Shown: piece after piece, positions 7,611 to 13,451 of the stretch
How positions within the stretch are numbered: the stretch's first letter is position 1
Layout of the letters: each line of letters opens with the position of its first letter
Source of the DNA: JBGPFS01 sp041483455
Lineage (GTDB): Bacteria > Chloroflexota > Limnocylindria > Limnocylindrales > CSP1-4
Direction: 5' to 3'
DNA length: 14,696 nucleotides
NCBI GenBank assembly: GCA_041483455.1
Contig: JBGPFS010000041.1
Coordinates: forward strand, 1-14,696
The notes under the pieces: model-generated
What the model saw: only the letters and a program-made list of their open reading frames with translations
Database searches by the model: none
Told to the model about the DNA's origin: nothing
Program-made: the position numbers and the translations under genes

Positions 7611-8239
7611 TCGTCCTCGGGATCGATCCCGGGACGGCGGCGCTGGGCTACGGGATCATCGAGCGAACGGGCGGCCGCCTCCGCGCGGTCGACTTCGGGG
7701 TCATCTCCACGTCTCCGGACCTGCCCCTCGGTGAGCGACTCCGGGCGATCCACGACGGGGTCATCGACCTGATCGAGCTCCACGCGCCGACGCTCGTGGG
7801 GGTCGAGCGGCTCTTCTTCAGCCGGAACGCCCAGACGGCCTTCGCCGTCGGCCAGGCGCGGGGCGTGGTCGTCCTGGCCGCCGCCGAACGGTCGGTCGCG
7901 CTGCGCGAGGCGACTCCGAACGAGGTGAAGATGGCGGTCGCCGGCTACGGCGCGGCCGACAAGGGCCAGGTCGCCCGGATGGTCGCGGCCATCCTCTCGC
8001 TCGACGCTCCACCGACACCGGACGACGCGGCCGACGCCCTGGCCGTCGCCATCTTCGTCGCGAACAGCGAACGCGTCGGCGATCGGCCTGGTTCCCCGGC
8101 AGCCGAGCGAGCCGGCGTCCTCGACCGGGCGGCGGCCGCCCCGATCGTGCGCGGCGAGACGCCCTACGAGCGGGCGGTCCGGGAGGCGCTCCGGCGGGAG
8201 CCCGCCCCGACCGCCTCGCCGGACCGGCGCGGCCGATGA
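7607..8239 (+). CDS. ruvC: Holliday junction resolvase RuvC
   Basis: Endonuclease that makes paired nicks in Holliday junctions held by RuvAB and so resolves recombination intermediates. The RNase H-like fold is recognisable: GIDPGTAALGYG with Asp7, VGVERLFF with Glu67, and TPDDAADALAVA with Asp140 and Asp143. These are the four acidic residues matching E. coli D7, E66, D138 and D141. The conserved FSRNAQTA loop follows Glu67. At 210 residues it is longer than the ~173 of E. coli, because of a C-terminal tail of about 50 residues rich in Ala, Arg and Pro after the catalytic domain. It overlaps yebC (ATGA at 7607) and ruvA (ATGA at 8236), which indicates translational coupling. Confidence 0.97.
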   Translation: MIVLGIDPGTAALGYGIIERTGGRLRAVDFGVISTSPDLPLGERLRAIHDGVIDLIELHAPTLVGVERLFFSRNAQTAFAVGQARGVVVLAAAERSVALREATPNEVKMAVAGYGAADKGQVARMVAAILSLDAPPTPDDAADALAVAIFVANSERVGDRPGSPAAERAGVLDRAAAAPIVRGETPYERAVREALRREPAPTASPDRRGR

Positions 8240-8835
8240 TCGCCTCGGTCGACGGGATCGTCGGGGCGATCGCCGCCGATTCGCTCGTCCTGGAGGTCGG
8301 CGGGATCGGCTACCGGGTATTCGCCGCGCCGGCGGTGCTCGCGACGGCCGTCGCCGCCGGTCACCTCAAGCTCTACACCTACCACCAGGTCCGCGACGAT
8401 GGCCAGGCGCTCTTCGGCTTCGGGACACCCGAGGAGCTCGGCTTCTTCACGCTCTTGCTGTCGGTCACCGGGGTCGGCCCGAAGGTCGCCCTGGCGATCA
8501 CCGGCAGCCGGGCGGTCGCGGACCTCCAGCTCGCGATCATCGAGCAGGACCAGGCGCTGCTCGTCGCGATCCCGGGGATCGGCAAGAAGCTGGCCGAGCG
8601 GATCATCTTCGAGCTCAAGGAGAAGGTCGCCGCCGCCGGGGTCGCGGCCCGAGGCGGCGCGGCGGAGAGCGCGACCGGCGTCCGGGAGGGCGAGGTGGTC
8701 GCCGCGCTCCAGGCCCTCGGCTACTCGCTGGGCGAGGCTCGCGAGGCCTCCCGCGCCGCGCTGGGCGACCCCGCGGCCCCGCTCGGCCTCGAGGAGCGGG
8801 TCAAGGCGGCCCTGCGGACGCTCCTCCGCGACTGA
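8236..8835 (+). CDS. ruvA: Holliday junction DNA helicase subunit RuvA
   Basis: Tetrameric junction-binding protein that loads the RuvB motor and holds the junction in a square plane. All 199 residues fit the family. The N-terminal OB fold starts MIASVDGIVGAIAADSL and includes YTYHQVRDDGQALFGF. Two helix-hairpin-helix motifs follow: VTGVGPKVALAITG (about 78-91) and IPGIGKKLAERI (about 113-124). A flexible Ala/Gly-rich linker (about 134-150) leads to the RuvB-binding domain III, with VVAALQALGYSLGEA. The start overlaps the ruvC stop by ATGA. A 68-bp gap with its own regulatory signals then separates it from ruvB. Confidence 0.96.
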   Translation: MIASVDGIVGAIAADSLVLEVGGIGYRVFAAPAVLATAVAAGHLKLYTYHQVRDDGQALFGFGTPEELGFFTLLLSVTGVGPKVALAITGSRAVADLQLAIIEQDQALLVAIPGIGKKLAERIIFELKEKVAAAGVAARGGAAESATGVREGEVVAALQALGYSLGEAREASRAALGDPAAPLGLEERVKAALRTLLRD

Positions 8836-8856
8836 CCCGCCGCCCTCGCCGACGCA

Positions 8857-8872
8857 TCGAACATCCGTGCGA
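8857..8872 (+). promoter_or_regulatory. Probable LexA/SOS box before ruvB
   Basis: TCGAACATCCGTGCGA matches the Gram-positive/actinobacterial type LexA operator TCGAAC-N4-GTTCGA at 11 of 12 defined positions; the exception is G for T in the right half. It lies 31-46 bp before the ruvB ATG. With the -10 at 8891-8896, it covers the expected -35 region, where a repressor would block RNA polymerase. ruv genes are classic SOS members. No lexA gene is in the window, so binding is inferred. Confidence 0.6.
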
Positions 8873-8888
8873 TATGGCGGCCCGACAT

Positions 8889-8903
8889 GGTAGACTCCGG
8901 CCG
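8889..8903 (+). promoter_or_regulatory. Leaderless-type promoter (-10) of ruvB
   Basis: GGTAGACTCCGG holds TAGACT (8891-8896), a TAnnnT -10 box 7 nt before the ATG. It differs at one base from the 12-mer before yebC. There is no Shine-Dalgarno sequence. A start site at or beside the ATG would give a leaderless mRNA. Confidence 0.55.
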
Positions 8904-10007
8904 ATGAGCGACGACGCCTCGCGCCTCCTCGCCGCCGACCTCCTCGACGAGACCGACGCCCTCGTCGAGAGGACCCTCCGCCCACGGCGGCTGGACGAGT
9001 ACATCGGCCAGGGCGAGGTCAAGGCGAACCTGGCGGTCCTGCTCGCCGCGGCCCGGGGCAGGGGAGAGGCGGCCGACCACGTCCTGCTCTACGGCCCGCC
9101 CGGCCTGGGCAAGACGACCCTCGCCACGATCATCGCCCGCGAGCTCGGCGTGAACGTCCGCTACACGAGCGGACCGGCCATCGAGCGGGCGGGCGACCTG
9201 GCGGCCATCCTGACGGCCCTCGACGACCGCGATGTCCTGTTCATCGACGAGGTGCACCGGCTCAATCGGGCCGTGGAGGAGATCCTCTACCCGGCGATGG
9301 AGGACTACGCACTCGACGTGATGATCGGCAAGGGCCCCTCGGCGCGCTCGCTCCGGCTGACCCTCAAGCCGTTCACGATCGTCGGGGCGACCACCCGGGC
9401 CGGCCGGATCAGCAGCCCGCTCCGCGACCGCTTCGGGGCCACCTACCGGCTCGATTTCTACGAGGAGGACGACCTCGCCTCGATCGTCCTGCGCTCGGCC
9501 GGGATCCTGGGGGTGGAGGTGAGTCCGGCGGCCGCGCAGGCGATCGCCCGCCGCGGTCGTGGGACCCCGCGGGTGGTCAACCGGCTGCTCAAGCGCACCC
9601 GCGACCACGCCCAGGTCAACGGCGACGGGCGGATCGACCTGACCACCGCGAACGAGGCGCTGGCGGCGCTCGACATCGACGATGCCGGCCTCGACGGGAC
9701 CGACCGCAAGCTCCTCGCGGCGATCGTCCAGAAGTTCGGCTCCGGCCCGGTCGGGGTCGCCGCGCTCGCGGCCGTGCTCGCCGAGGAGATCGAGACCATC
9801 GAGGACGTCTACGAGCCGTTCCTGCTGCGGCTCGGGTTCCTCGATCGGACGCCCCAGGGCCGCGTCGTGACCGAGGGCGGCCGGGCGCACCTGGCGCGCC
9901 TCGGCTACGAGATCCCGCCGCCGCGCCGGCCCGATCCCGGGATGCCGCCGCTCTGGGACGATGAGCTCATCGCCGAGGCCTCGGCCGAGGGCGACGGTCC
10001 GACGTGA
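8904..10007 (+). CDS. ruvB: Holliday junction branch-migration ATPase RuvB
   Basis: Hexameric AAA+ motor that pumps DNA through the RuvA-bound junction. It has 367 residues; E. coli RuvB has 336. The N-terminal LRPRRLDEYIGQ is typical. Walker A is GPPGLGKT (64-71), Walker B is VLFIDEVH (111-118), sensor 1 is GATTRAG (161-167), and the arginine-finger segment is SPLRDRFG with Arg174. The C-terminal winged-helix region contains GPVGVAALAAVLAEEIETIEDVYEPFL in two continuous stretches, followed by a ~35-residue acidic/Pro-rich tail. The ATG at 8904 is preferred over an in-frame ATG ten codons earlier because the -10 box would lie inside the longer version. The gene has its own promoter and SOS-box candidate and overlaps tgt at its stop. 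Confidence 0.97.
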   Translation: MSDDASRLLAADLLDETDALVERTLRPRRLDEYIGQGEVKANLAVLLAAARGRGEAADHVLLYGPPGLGKTTLATIIARELGVNVRYTSGPAIERAGDLAAILTALDDRDVLFIDEVHRLNRAVEEILYPAMEDYALDVMIGKGPSARSLRLTLKPFTIVGATTRAGRISSPLRDRFGATYRLDFYEEDDLASIVLRSAGILGVEVSPAAAQAIARRGRGTPRVVNRLLKRTRDHAQVNGDGRIDLTTANEALAALDIDDAGLDGTDRKLLAAIVQKFGSGPVGVAALAAVLAEEIETIEDVYEPFLLRLGFLDRTPQGRVVTEGGRAHLARLGYEIPPPRRPDPGMPPLWDDELIAEASAEGDGPT

Positions 10008-11290
10008 TGGCTCTCGAGCCCGGTCCGGAGCGTCCGGCCGCGCCGCCGCGCCCCCCGGACCCCGTCCCGTCCGGCGGCTCGGCTGCCGCGCCGTCGTCCG
10101 CCGGGCCGTCGTCCGCCGCGCTGTCGACCGGCGGCCCGGCCCGCTTCGAGGTCCTCGTGCCGCCGCCCCCGGACGGCTCCACCCGGGCCCGACTCGGCTC
10201 GCTGACCCTGGGTCACGGGACCGTCGAGACCCCCCAGTTCATGCCCGTCGGGACGAACGCCACGGTCAAGGCCCTCCATCCGGACGACCTCGTGGAGGTC
10301 GGGGCGTCGATCATCCTCGCCAACACCTACCACCTCTACCTGCGACCCGGATACGAGCGGATCGGACGGCTCGGGGGCCTGCATCGCTACATGGCCTGGG
10401 ATCGGCCCATCCTGACCGACTCGGGCGGGTTCCAGGTCGTCTCGCTCGGCGATCTGCGCGAGGTGGACGATGACGGGGTGACGTTCCGCAGCCACCTCGA
10501 CGGCTCGACCCACCGGTTCACCCCGGAGCTCGCCATCGCGATCCAGGAGGCCCTGGGGTCGGACGTGGCGCTCGCCCTCGACCAGCCGGTCCTGCCACAG
10601 GCCTCGGGCCGGGCGGTCGTCGCCGACGCGACCGCGCGCACCCACCGCTGGGCGGTCCGGTCGCTGGCCGCGCACCGGCGACCGGATCAGGCCCTGTTCG
10701 GGATCGTCCAGGGCGGCCTCGAGCCGGACCTGCGGGCCGAGTCGGCGGCCTTCATCGCGAGCCTTCCGTTCGACGGGATCTGCCTCGGGGGCCTGGCCGG
10801 GGACGAGACCCCCGACGAGCGCGAGGCCGCCCTCGACGTCGCGGTGCCCGTCCTCGACGGCGATCCGCGGGTCCGCTACCTGATGGGGCTGGGCTCGCCC
10901 GCCGATCTCCTCGAGGCGGTCCACCGGGGGATCGACCTGTTCGACTCGGTCCTGCCGGCGCGCGTGGCGCGGACCGGTCAGCTGTGGGTCCCGGGCGGGC
11001 GGCTGAACCTTCGGAACCAGCGCTTCCTCGACGACCCCGAACCGATCCAGGACGGGTGCCCGTGCCTGGCCTGCCGACGCTTCTCGCGGGCCTACATCGC
11101 CCACCTGTTCCGGGCCCGAGAGTTGCTCGCCTACCGACTCGCGACTTGTCACAACCTGACCTTCACCCTAGACTTCATGTCCAGGATCCGCGCCGCGCTG
11201 CGGTCCGGCACCTTCCCCTCGAGCCTCCCCGGTCTACGTGCGCATGCCGGCCGGATGAGCCGTGGTGAAGCCTCGGTGCAGCCGGCATGA
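10007..11290 (+). CDS. tgt: tRNA-guanine transglycosylase
   Basis: Exchanges guanine-34 of GUN-anticodon tRNAs for a 7-deazaguanine base (preQ1 in bacteria) in queuosine synthesis. The 427 residues contain LTDSGGFQV with general-base Asp138, GIDLFDSVLPARVARTG with nucleophile Asp313, GIVQGG (232-237), and a zinc site formed by CPCLAC (Cys351, 353, 356) and His382. Unusual points are about 45 Ala/Pro/Ser-rich residues before the catalytic barrel, LDQP (191-194) where E. coli has FDEC, GLAGDE in place of GLAVGE, and PARVARTG for PTRNARNG. Catalytic and zinc residues are kept, so activity is expected, perhaps with shifted base preference. Start: the ATG overlaps the ruvB TGA by one base; a GTG one codon earlier (10004) is equally possible. 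queA, a frequent neighbour, is absent here. Confidence 0.94.
   Translation: MALEPGPERPAAPPRPPDPVPSGGSAAAPSSAGPSSAALSTGGPARFEVLVPPPPDGSTRARLGSLTLGHGTVETPQFMPVGTNATVKALHPDDLVEVGASIILANTYHLYLRPGYERIGRLGGLHRYMAWDRPILTDSGGFQVVSLGDLREVDDDGVTFRSHLDGSTHRFTPELAIAIQEALGSDVALALDQPVLPQASGRAVVADATARTHRWAVRSLAAHRRPDQALFGIVQGGLEPDLRAESAAFIASLPFDGICLGGLAGDETPDEREAALDVAVPVLDGDPRVRYLMGLGSPADLLEAVHRGIDLFDSVLPARVARTGQLWVPGGRLNLRNQRFLDDPEPIQDGCPCLACRRFSRAYIAHLFRARELLAYRLATCHNLTFTLDFMSRIRAALRSGTFPSSLPGLRAHAGRMSRGEASVQPA
10090..10134 (+). repeat. Three 15-nt tandem units in the tgt N-terminal extension
   Basis: GCCGTCGTCCGCCGG (10090-10104) is followed by GCCGTCGTCCGCCGC with one change and by a degenerate third copy, GCTGTCGACCGGCGG. 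Translated, they give APSSA, GPSSA and ALSTG. The unit length is a multiple of three, so copy-number change keeps the frame. This explains the low-complexity linker before the Tgt catalytic domain. Confidence 0.7.
11243..11289 (+). other. Long-loop inverted repeat over the tgt stop codon
   Basis: CATGCCGGC (11243-11251) and GCCGGCATG (11281-11289) are perfect 9-bp complements separated by 29 nt. The loop can form an inner stem, CCGTGG with CCTCGG (one mismatch). There is no T tract downstream, so it is not a classic intrinsic terminator. It might stall or protect the tgt transcript 3' end, or it may be chance in GC-rich DNA. Confidence 0.3.
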
Positions 11291-11321
11291 AGGACCGATC
11301 GCTACCGTACGAGAGCGTCGC

Positions 11322-11327
11322 GGAGGT
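11322..11327 (+). promoter_or_regulatory. Consensus ribosome binding site of the small ORF
   Basis: GGAGGT lies 6 nt before the ATG at 11334, one of the best Shine-Dalgarno matches in the window. It selects this start over the ATG at 11262 in the same frame, which lies inside tgt and has no such site. Confidence 0.8.
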
Positions 11328-11333
11328 ACATCG

Positions 11334-11495
11334 ATGGGCTCCCGGGACCGGCCGCACAAAGAGCTCAAGAAGAAGCCCAAGGACAGATCCAGCGCGCCGA
11401 AGCTGCAGCCGCTCATGGATCCTCCCACCCAGGTGGAGGTCATCCGGAAGCCCCGCAAGCCGAAGCCGGTCCAGGACGAATCGGACGAGGGATAG
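11334..11495 (+). CDS. Small basic Pro/Lys-rich protein, 53 residues
   Basis: Function unknown. The 53-residue product begins MGSRDRPHKELKKKPKDRSS, has a middle segment LQPLMDPPTQVEVIRK and ends in an acidic stretch, QDESDEG. It has 14 Lys/Arg and 9 Pro, no Cys or Trp, no hydrophobic helix and no signal peptide. It is probably extended or disordered and able to contact nucleic acid or ribosomes. Support for a real gene is a consensus GGAGGT 6 nt before the ATG, a fit between the tgt stop (43 bp upstream) and recA (63 bp downstream), and a charge-patterned composition unlike the shadow frames here. I recall similar short 'MGSRDR...KKPKK' hypothetical proteins in high-GC bacteria but cannot confirm that. 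It could be co-transcribed with tgt or recA. Confidence 0.72.
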   Translation: MGSRDRPHKELKKKPKDRSSAPKLQPLMDPPTQVEVIRKPRKPKPVQDESDEG

Positions 11496-11543
11496 CCGAC
11501 CGGGCGGACGTTGTCCGACTCCGCTCCGTCGAGCGCTGACGAC

Positions 11544-11548
11544 AGGAG
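11544..11548 (+). promoter_or_regulatory. Ribosome binding site deciding the recA start
   Basis: AGGAG ends 10 nt before the ATG at 11559. It is only 1 nt from the in-frame GTG at 11550 and far downstream of the TTG at 11511, so the ATG start is favoured. Confidence 0.55.
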
Positions 11549-11558
11549 CGTGACCAGG

Positions 11559-12626
11559 ATGGCGATCACCGAACGCGGCGTCGACGAGCGGGACGGCGAG
11601 AAGACGGCGGCCGAGCGAGGCAAGGCGGTCGAGGCGGCGATCCTCGCGATCGAGAAGCAATTCGGTCGCGGGTCGATCATGAAGCTCGGCTCCGCCGAGC
11701 GCCAGCAGGTGGATTCGATCCCGACCGGATCGATCGCCCTCGACCTGGCCCTCGGCGTGGGCGGGATCCCGCGTGGCCGGGTCACCGAGATCTTCGGGCC
11801 GGAGTCGTCCGGCAAGACCACGGTCTGCCAGCACATCATCGCCGAGGCCCAGCGCCGGGGCGGGGTCGCCGCCTTCATCGACGTCGAGCACGCGCTCGAC
11901 CCGGGCTACGCCCGTGCCTGCGGGGTCAACGTCGACGAGCTGCTCGTCAGCCAGCCCGACACCGGCGAGCAGGCGCTCGAGATCACCGAGACCCTCATCC
12001 GCTCGGGCGGGATCGACTGTGTCGTGGTCGACTCGGTCGCCGCCCTCGTGCCGCGAGCCGAGATCGAGGGCGAGATGGGCGACTCGTTCGTGGGCATCCA
12101 GGCCCGGCTCATGAGCCAGGCCCTGCGCAAGCTCACCGGCGCCGTGAGCCGCTCGAACACCTCGCTCGTCTTCACGAACCAGCTCCGCGAGAAGATCGGG
12201 GTCATGTTCGGGAACCCGGAGGTCACGCCGGGCGGCCGGGCCCTCAAGTTCTACGCCAGCATCCGGCTCGACATCCGGCGGATCGAGACGATCAAGGTCG
12301 GCACCGAGTCGGTCGGCAACCGGGTCCGGGTCAAGGTCGTCAAGAACAAGGTCGCGCCGCCGTTCCGGGTCGCCGAGTTCGACGTGATGTACGGCGAGGG
12401 GATCAGTCGGGAAGGTGGCCTCCTCGACGTCGGCGTGGCGATGGACGTCGTCACCAAGACCGGGGCCTGGTTCACCTTCGGCGACACCCGGCTCGGCCAG
12501 GGCCGCGAAGCATCGAAGGAGTTCCTCAAGGCGAATGGGTCGATCGCGACCGAGATCGATGGGCGGATCCGCTCCCGGATCAGCGAGGTGACCGTCCCGG
12601 TCGAGGGCATCGAAGAGGCCGAGTGA
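11559..12626 (+). CDS. recA: Recombinase RecA
   Basis: ATP-dependent strand-exchange protein that forms filaments on single-stranded DNA and triggers LexA self-cleavage. From the ATG it has 355 residues, close to E. coli's 353. Walker A is GPESSGKTT (80-88) and Walker B is CVVVDSVAAL (about 154-163). Loop L1 lies around EGEMGDSFVGIQARLMSQAL, and loop L2 plus the following strand read FTNQLREKIGVMFGNPEVTP. The N-terminal helix carries AILAIEKQFGRGSIMKLG. The C-terminus is acidic (VEGIEEAE), as is usual. An in-frame TTG 16 codons upstream would lengthen the protein, but AGGAG placement and family length favour the ATG. I see no SOS box or clear promoter in the 63 bp upstream, so it may be read with the small ORF. 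recX follows 7 bp later. Confidence 0.98.
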   Translation: MAITERGVDERDGEKTAAERGKAVEAAILAIEKQFGRGSIMKLGSAERQQVDSIPTGSIALDLALGVGGIPRGRVTEIFGPESSGKTTVCQHIIAEAQRRGGVAAFIDVEHALDPGYARACGVNVDELLVSQPDTGEQALEITETLIRSGGIDCVVVDSVAALVPRAEIEGEMGDSFVGIQARLMSQALRKLTGAVSRSNTSLVFTNQLREKIGVMFGNPEVTPGGRALKFYASIRLDIRRIETIKVGTESVGNRVRVKVVKNKVAPPFRVAEFDVMYGEGISREGGLLDVGVAMDVVTKTGAWFTFGDTRLGQGREASKEFLKANGSIATEIDGRIRSRISEVTVPVEGIEEAE

Positions 12627-12633
12627 CGCGACC

Positions 12634-13284
12634 GTGACCGCCGATCCCGGGCCCCGTCGTCCCACGCGCGGATCCCGCGCCGAGCGACAGGCCCGCCGGG
12701 CGGCGGTCGACGACCCGGAGGTGGTCCTGGCGGCCGCCTTCCGCTTCCTCGAGGCGCGGGCGCGCTCGGTCGTCGAGACGCGCCGGAGGCTCACGGAGGC
12801 CGGCTACCGAGCCGAGCTCATCGACGGGGCCCTCGATCGGTTGCGCCAGATCGGCTTGCTCGACGACGAGGCGTTCGCCCGCGGCTGGATCGAGTCGCGC
12901 GACCGGGCGCGTCCGCGCGGGGAGATCGCGCTGCGGCGCGAGCTTCGCCTCCGGGGCGTCGAGTCGGAGGCGGTCGAGGCCGCCCTCGAGGAACGCCGGG
13001 CCGAGACCCTGGCCGGGGCGCCGGCCTACGGCGTCGAGGCGGACAGCGACACCCCTGGCGATCCGGATGAGGCGGCCGCCCGTCGTCTGCTGGGGCGTCG
13101 CCGGCGCGACCTGGAGCGGGTGGCCGAGCCGGGGAAGCGCCGCCAGCGAGCGTACGCGCTGCTGGCCCGCAGCGGCTTCGCGCCCGATGTCGCGGCCCGG
13201 GTGGCGGCCGAGTCCCTCGAGCCGTCCGGGTCAGGCGCGGACGAGGACGGCGAGATCGATCCGGGCGCGCCGCTCGGCGGTTGA
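12634..13284 (+). CDS. recX: RecA regulator RecX
   Basis: RecX binds RecA filaments and limits their extension and ATPase activity. The 216-residue protein has three-helix repeats typical of the family: FRFLEARARSVVETRRRLTEAGY (about 31-53), the hallmark IGLLDDEAFARGWIESR (about 72-88), and RGEIALRRELRLRGV. A Gly/Asp/Pro-rich linker (about 128-148) separates these from the last repeat, ending QRAYALLARSGF. It has an acidic tail with no obvious motif. The start is GTG. The best purine-rich site, GAAGAGG, is about 15 nt away inside recA, so coupling to recA translation is likely. recA-recX adjacency is the common bacterial order and supports the call. Confidence 0.93.
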   Translation: MTADPGPRRPTRGSRAERQARRAAVDDPEVVLAAAFRFLEARARSVVETRRRLTEAGYRAELIDGALDRLRQIGLLDDEAFARGWIESRDRARPRGEIALRRELRLRGVESEAVEAALEERRAETLAGAPAYGVEADSDTPGDPDEAAARRLLGRRRRDLERVAEPGKRRQRAYALLARSGFAPDVAARVAAESLEPSGSGADEDGEIDPGAPLGG

Positions 13285-13310
13285 CCCTCCCCCCCGCTCG
13301 GCCGTACCCT
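13281..13310 (+). promoter_or_regulatory. Candidate promoter for rny at the recX end
   Basis: TTGACC (13281-13286, over the recX stop) and TACCCT (13305-13310) are separated by 18 bp. They match five of six -35 bases and the TAnnnT form of the -10. The start site would fall near 13317, giving a leader of about 135 nt. The -10 overlaps a hairpin, so only one of the two readings may be right. Confidence 0.35.
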
Positions 13311-13316
13311 ACGGCC
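13300..13316 (+). other. Perfect 7-bp hairpin after recX
   Basis: GGCCGTA and TACGGCC flank a CCC loop, 16 bp after the recX stop. A run of cytosines precedes it and no T tract follows. It might reduce read-through from recX or protect the mRNA end. A three-base loop is tight, so confidence as a terminator is low. Confidence 0.3.
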
Positions 13317-13417
13317 AGATCAGTGCCGCGCCGGGGGCATGACCTCTCGGCGCCAGTCCAAACCTGAACGCGGACCTGCCGGGCCCTGGCCGTCCGCGAT
13401 TCGACCCTGACGACAGA

Positions 13418-13446
13418 CCTCCGACCGGCGACGGTCGGGCGGGAGG
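13418..13446 (+). promoter_or_regulatory. Hairpin able to sequester the rny ribosome binding site
   Basis: CCGACCG (13421-13427) and CGGTCGG (13432-13438) pair around a GCGA tetraloop, a GNRA type. In an alternative pairing CCTCC (13418-13422) pairs with the Shine-Dalgarno GGAGG (13442-13446) while GACCG/CGGTC keeps the upper stem. The GTG of rny is 5 nt after GGAGG, so folding could mask translation initiation. This is seen in the sequence only; regulation is inferred. Confidence 0.4.
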
Positions 13447-13451
13447 AGAAC

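Noticed and set aside
8874..8903. ATG at 8874 as the ruvB start
   Set aside because: It would put the -10 box inside the coding region, has no ribosome binding site, and adds residues without family resemblance.
11168..11178. TAGACT followed by ATG, resembling the ruvB promoter
   Set aside because: Only 2 nt separate box and ATG, it lacks the GGTA/CCGG context, and it lies inside the tgt coding frame.
11505..11517. CGGAC-gtt-GTCCG hairpin before recA
   Set aside because: A five-bp stem with a three-base loop and no T tract is too weak to call in this composition.
11511..11558. TTG at 11511 or GTG at 11550 as the recA start
   Set aside because: The AGGAG at 11544-11548 is downstream of the first and too close to the second; the ATG at 11559 gives the normal family length.
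11175..12794. A 539-codon minus-strand open frame opposite recA
   Set aside because: It is the complement of recA codons with no motif, start signal or ribosome binding site.
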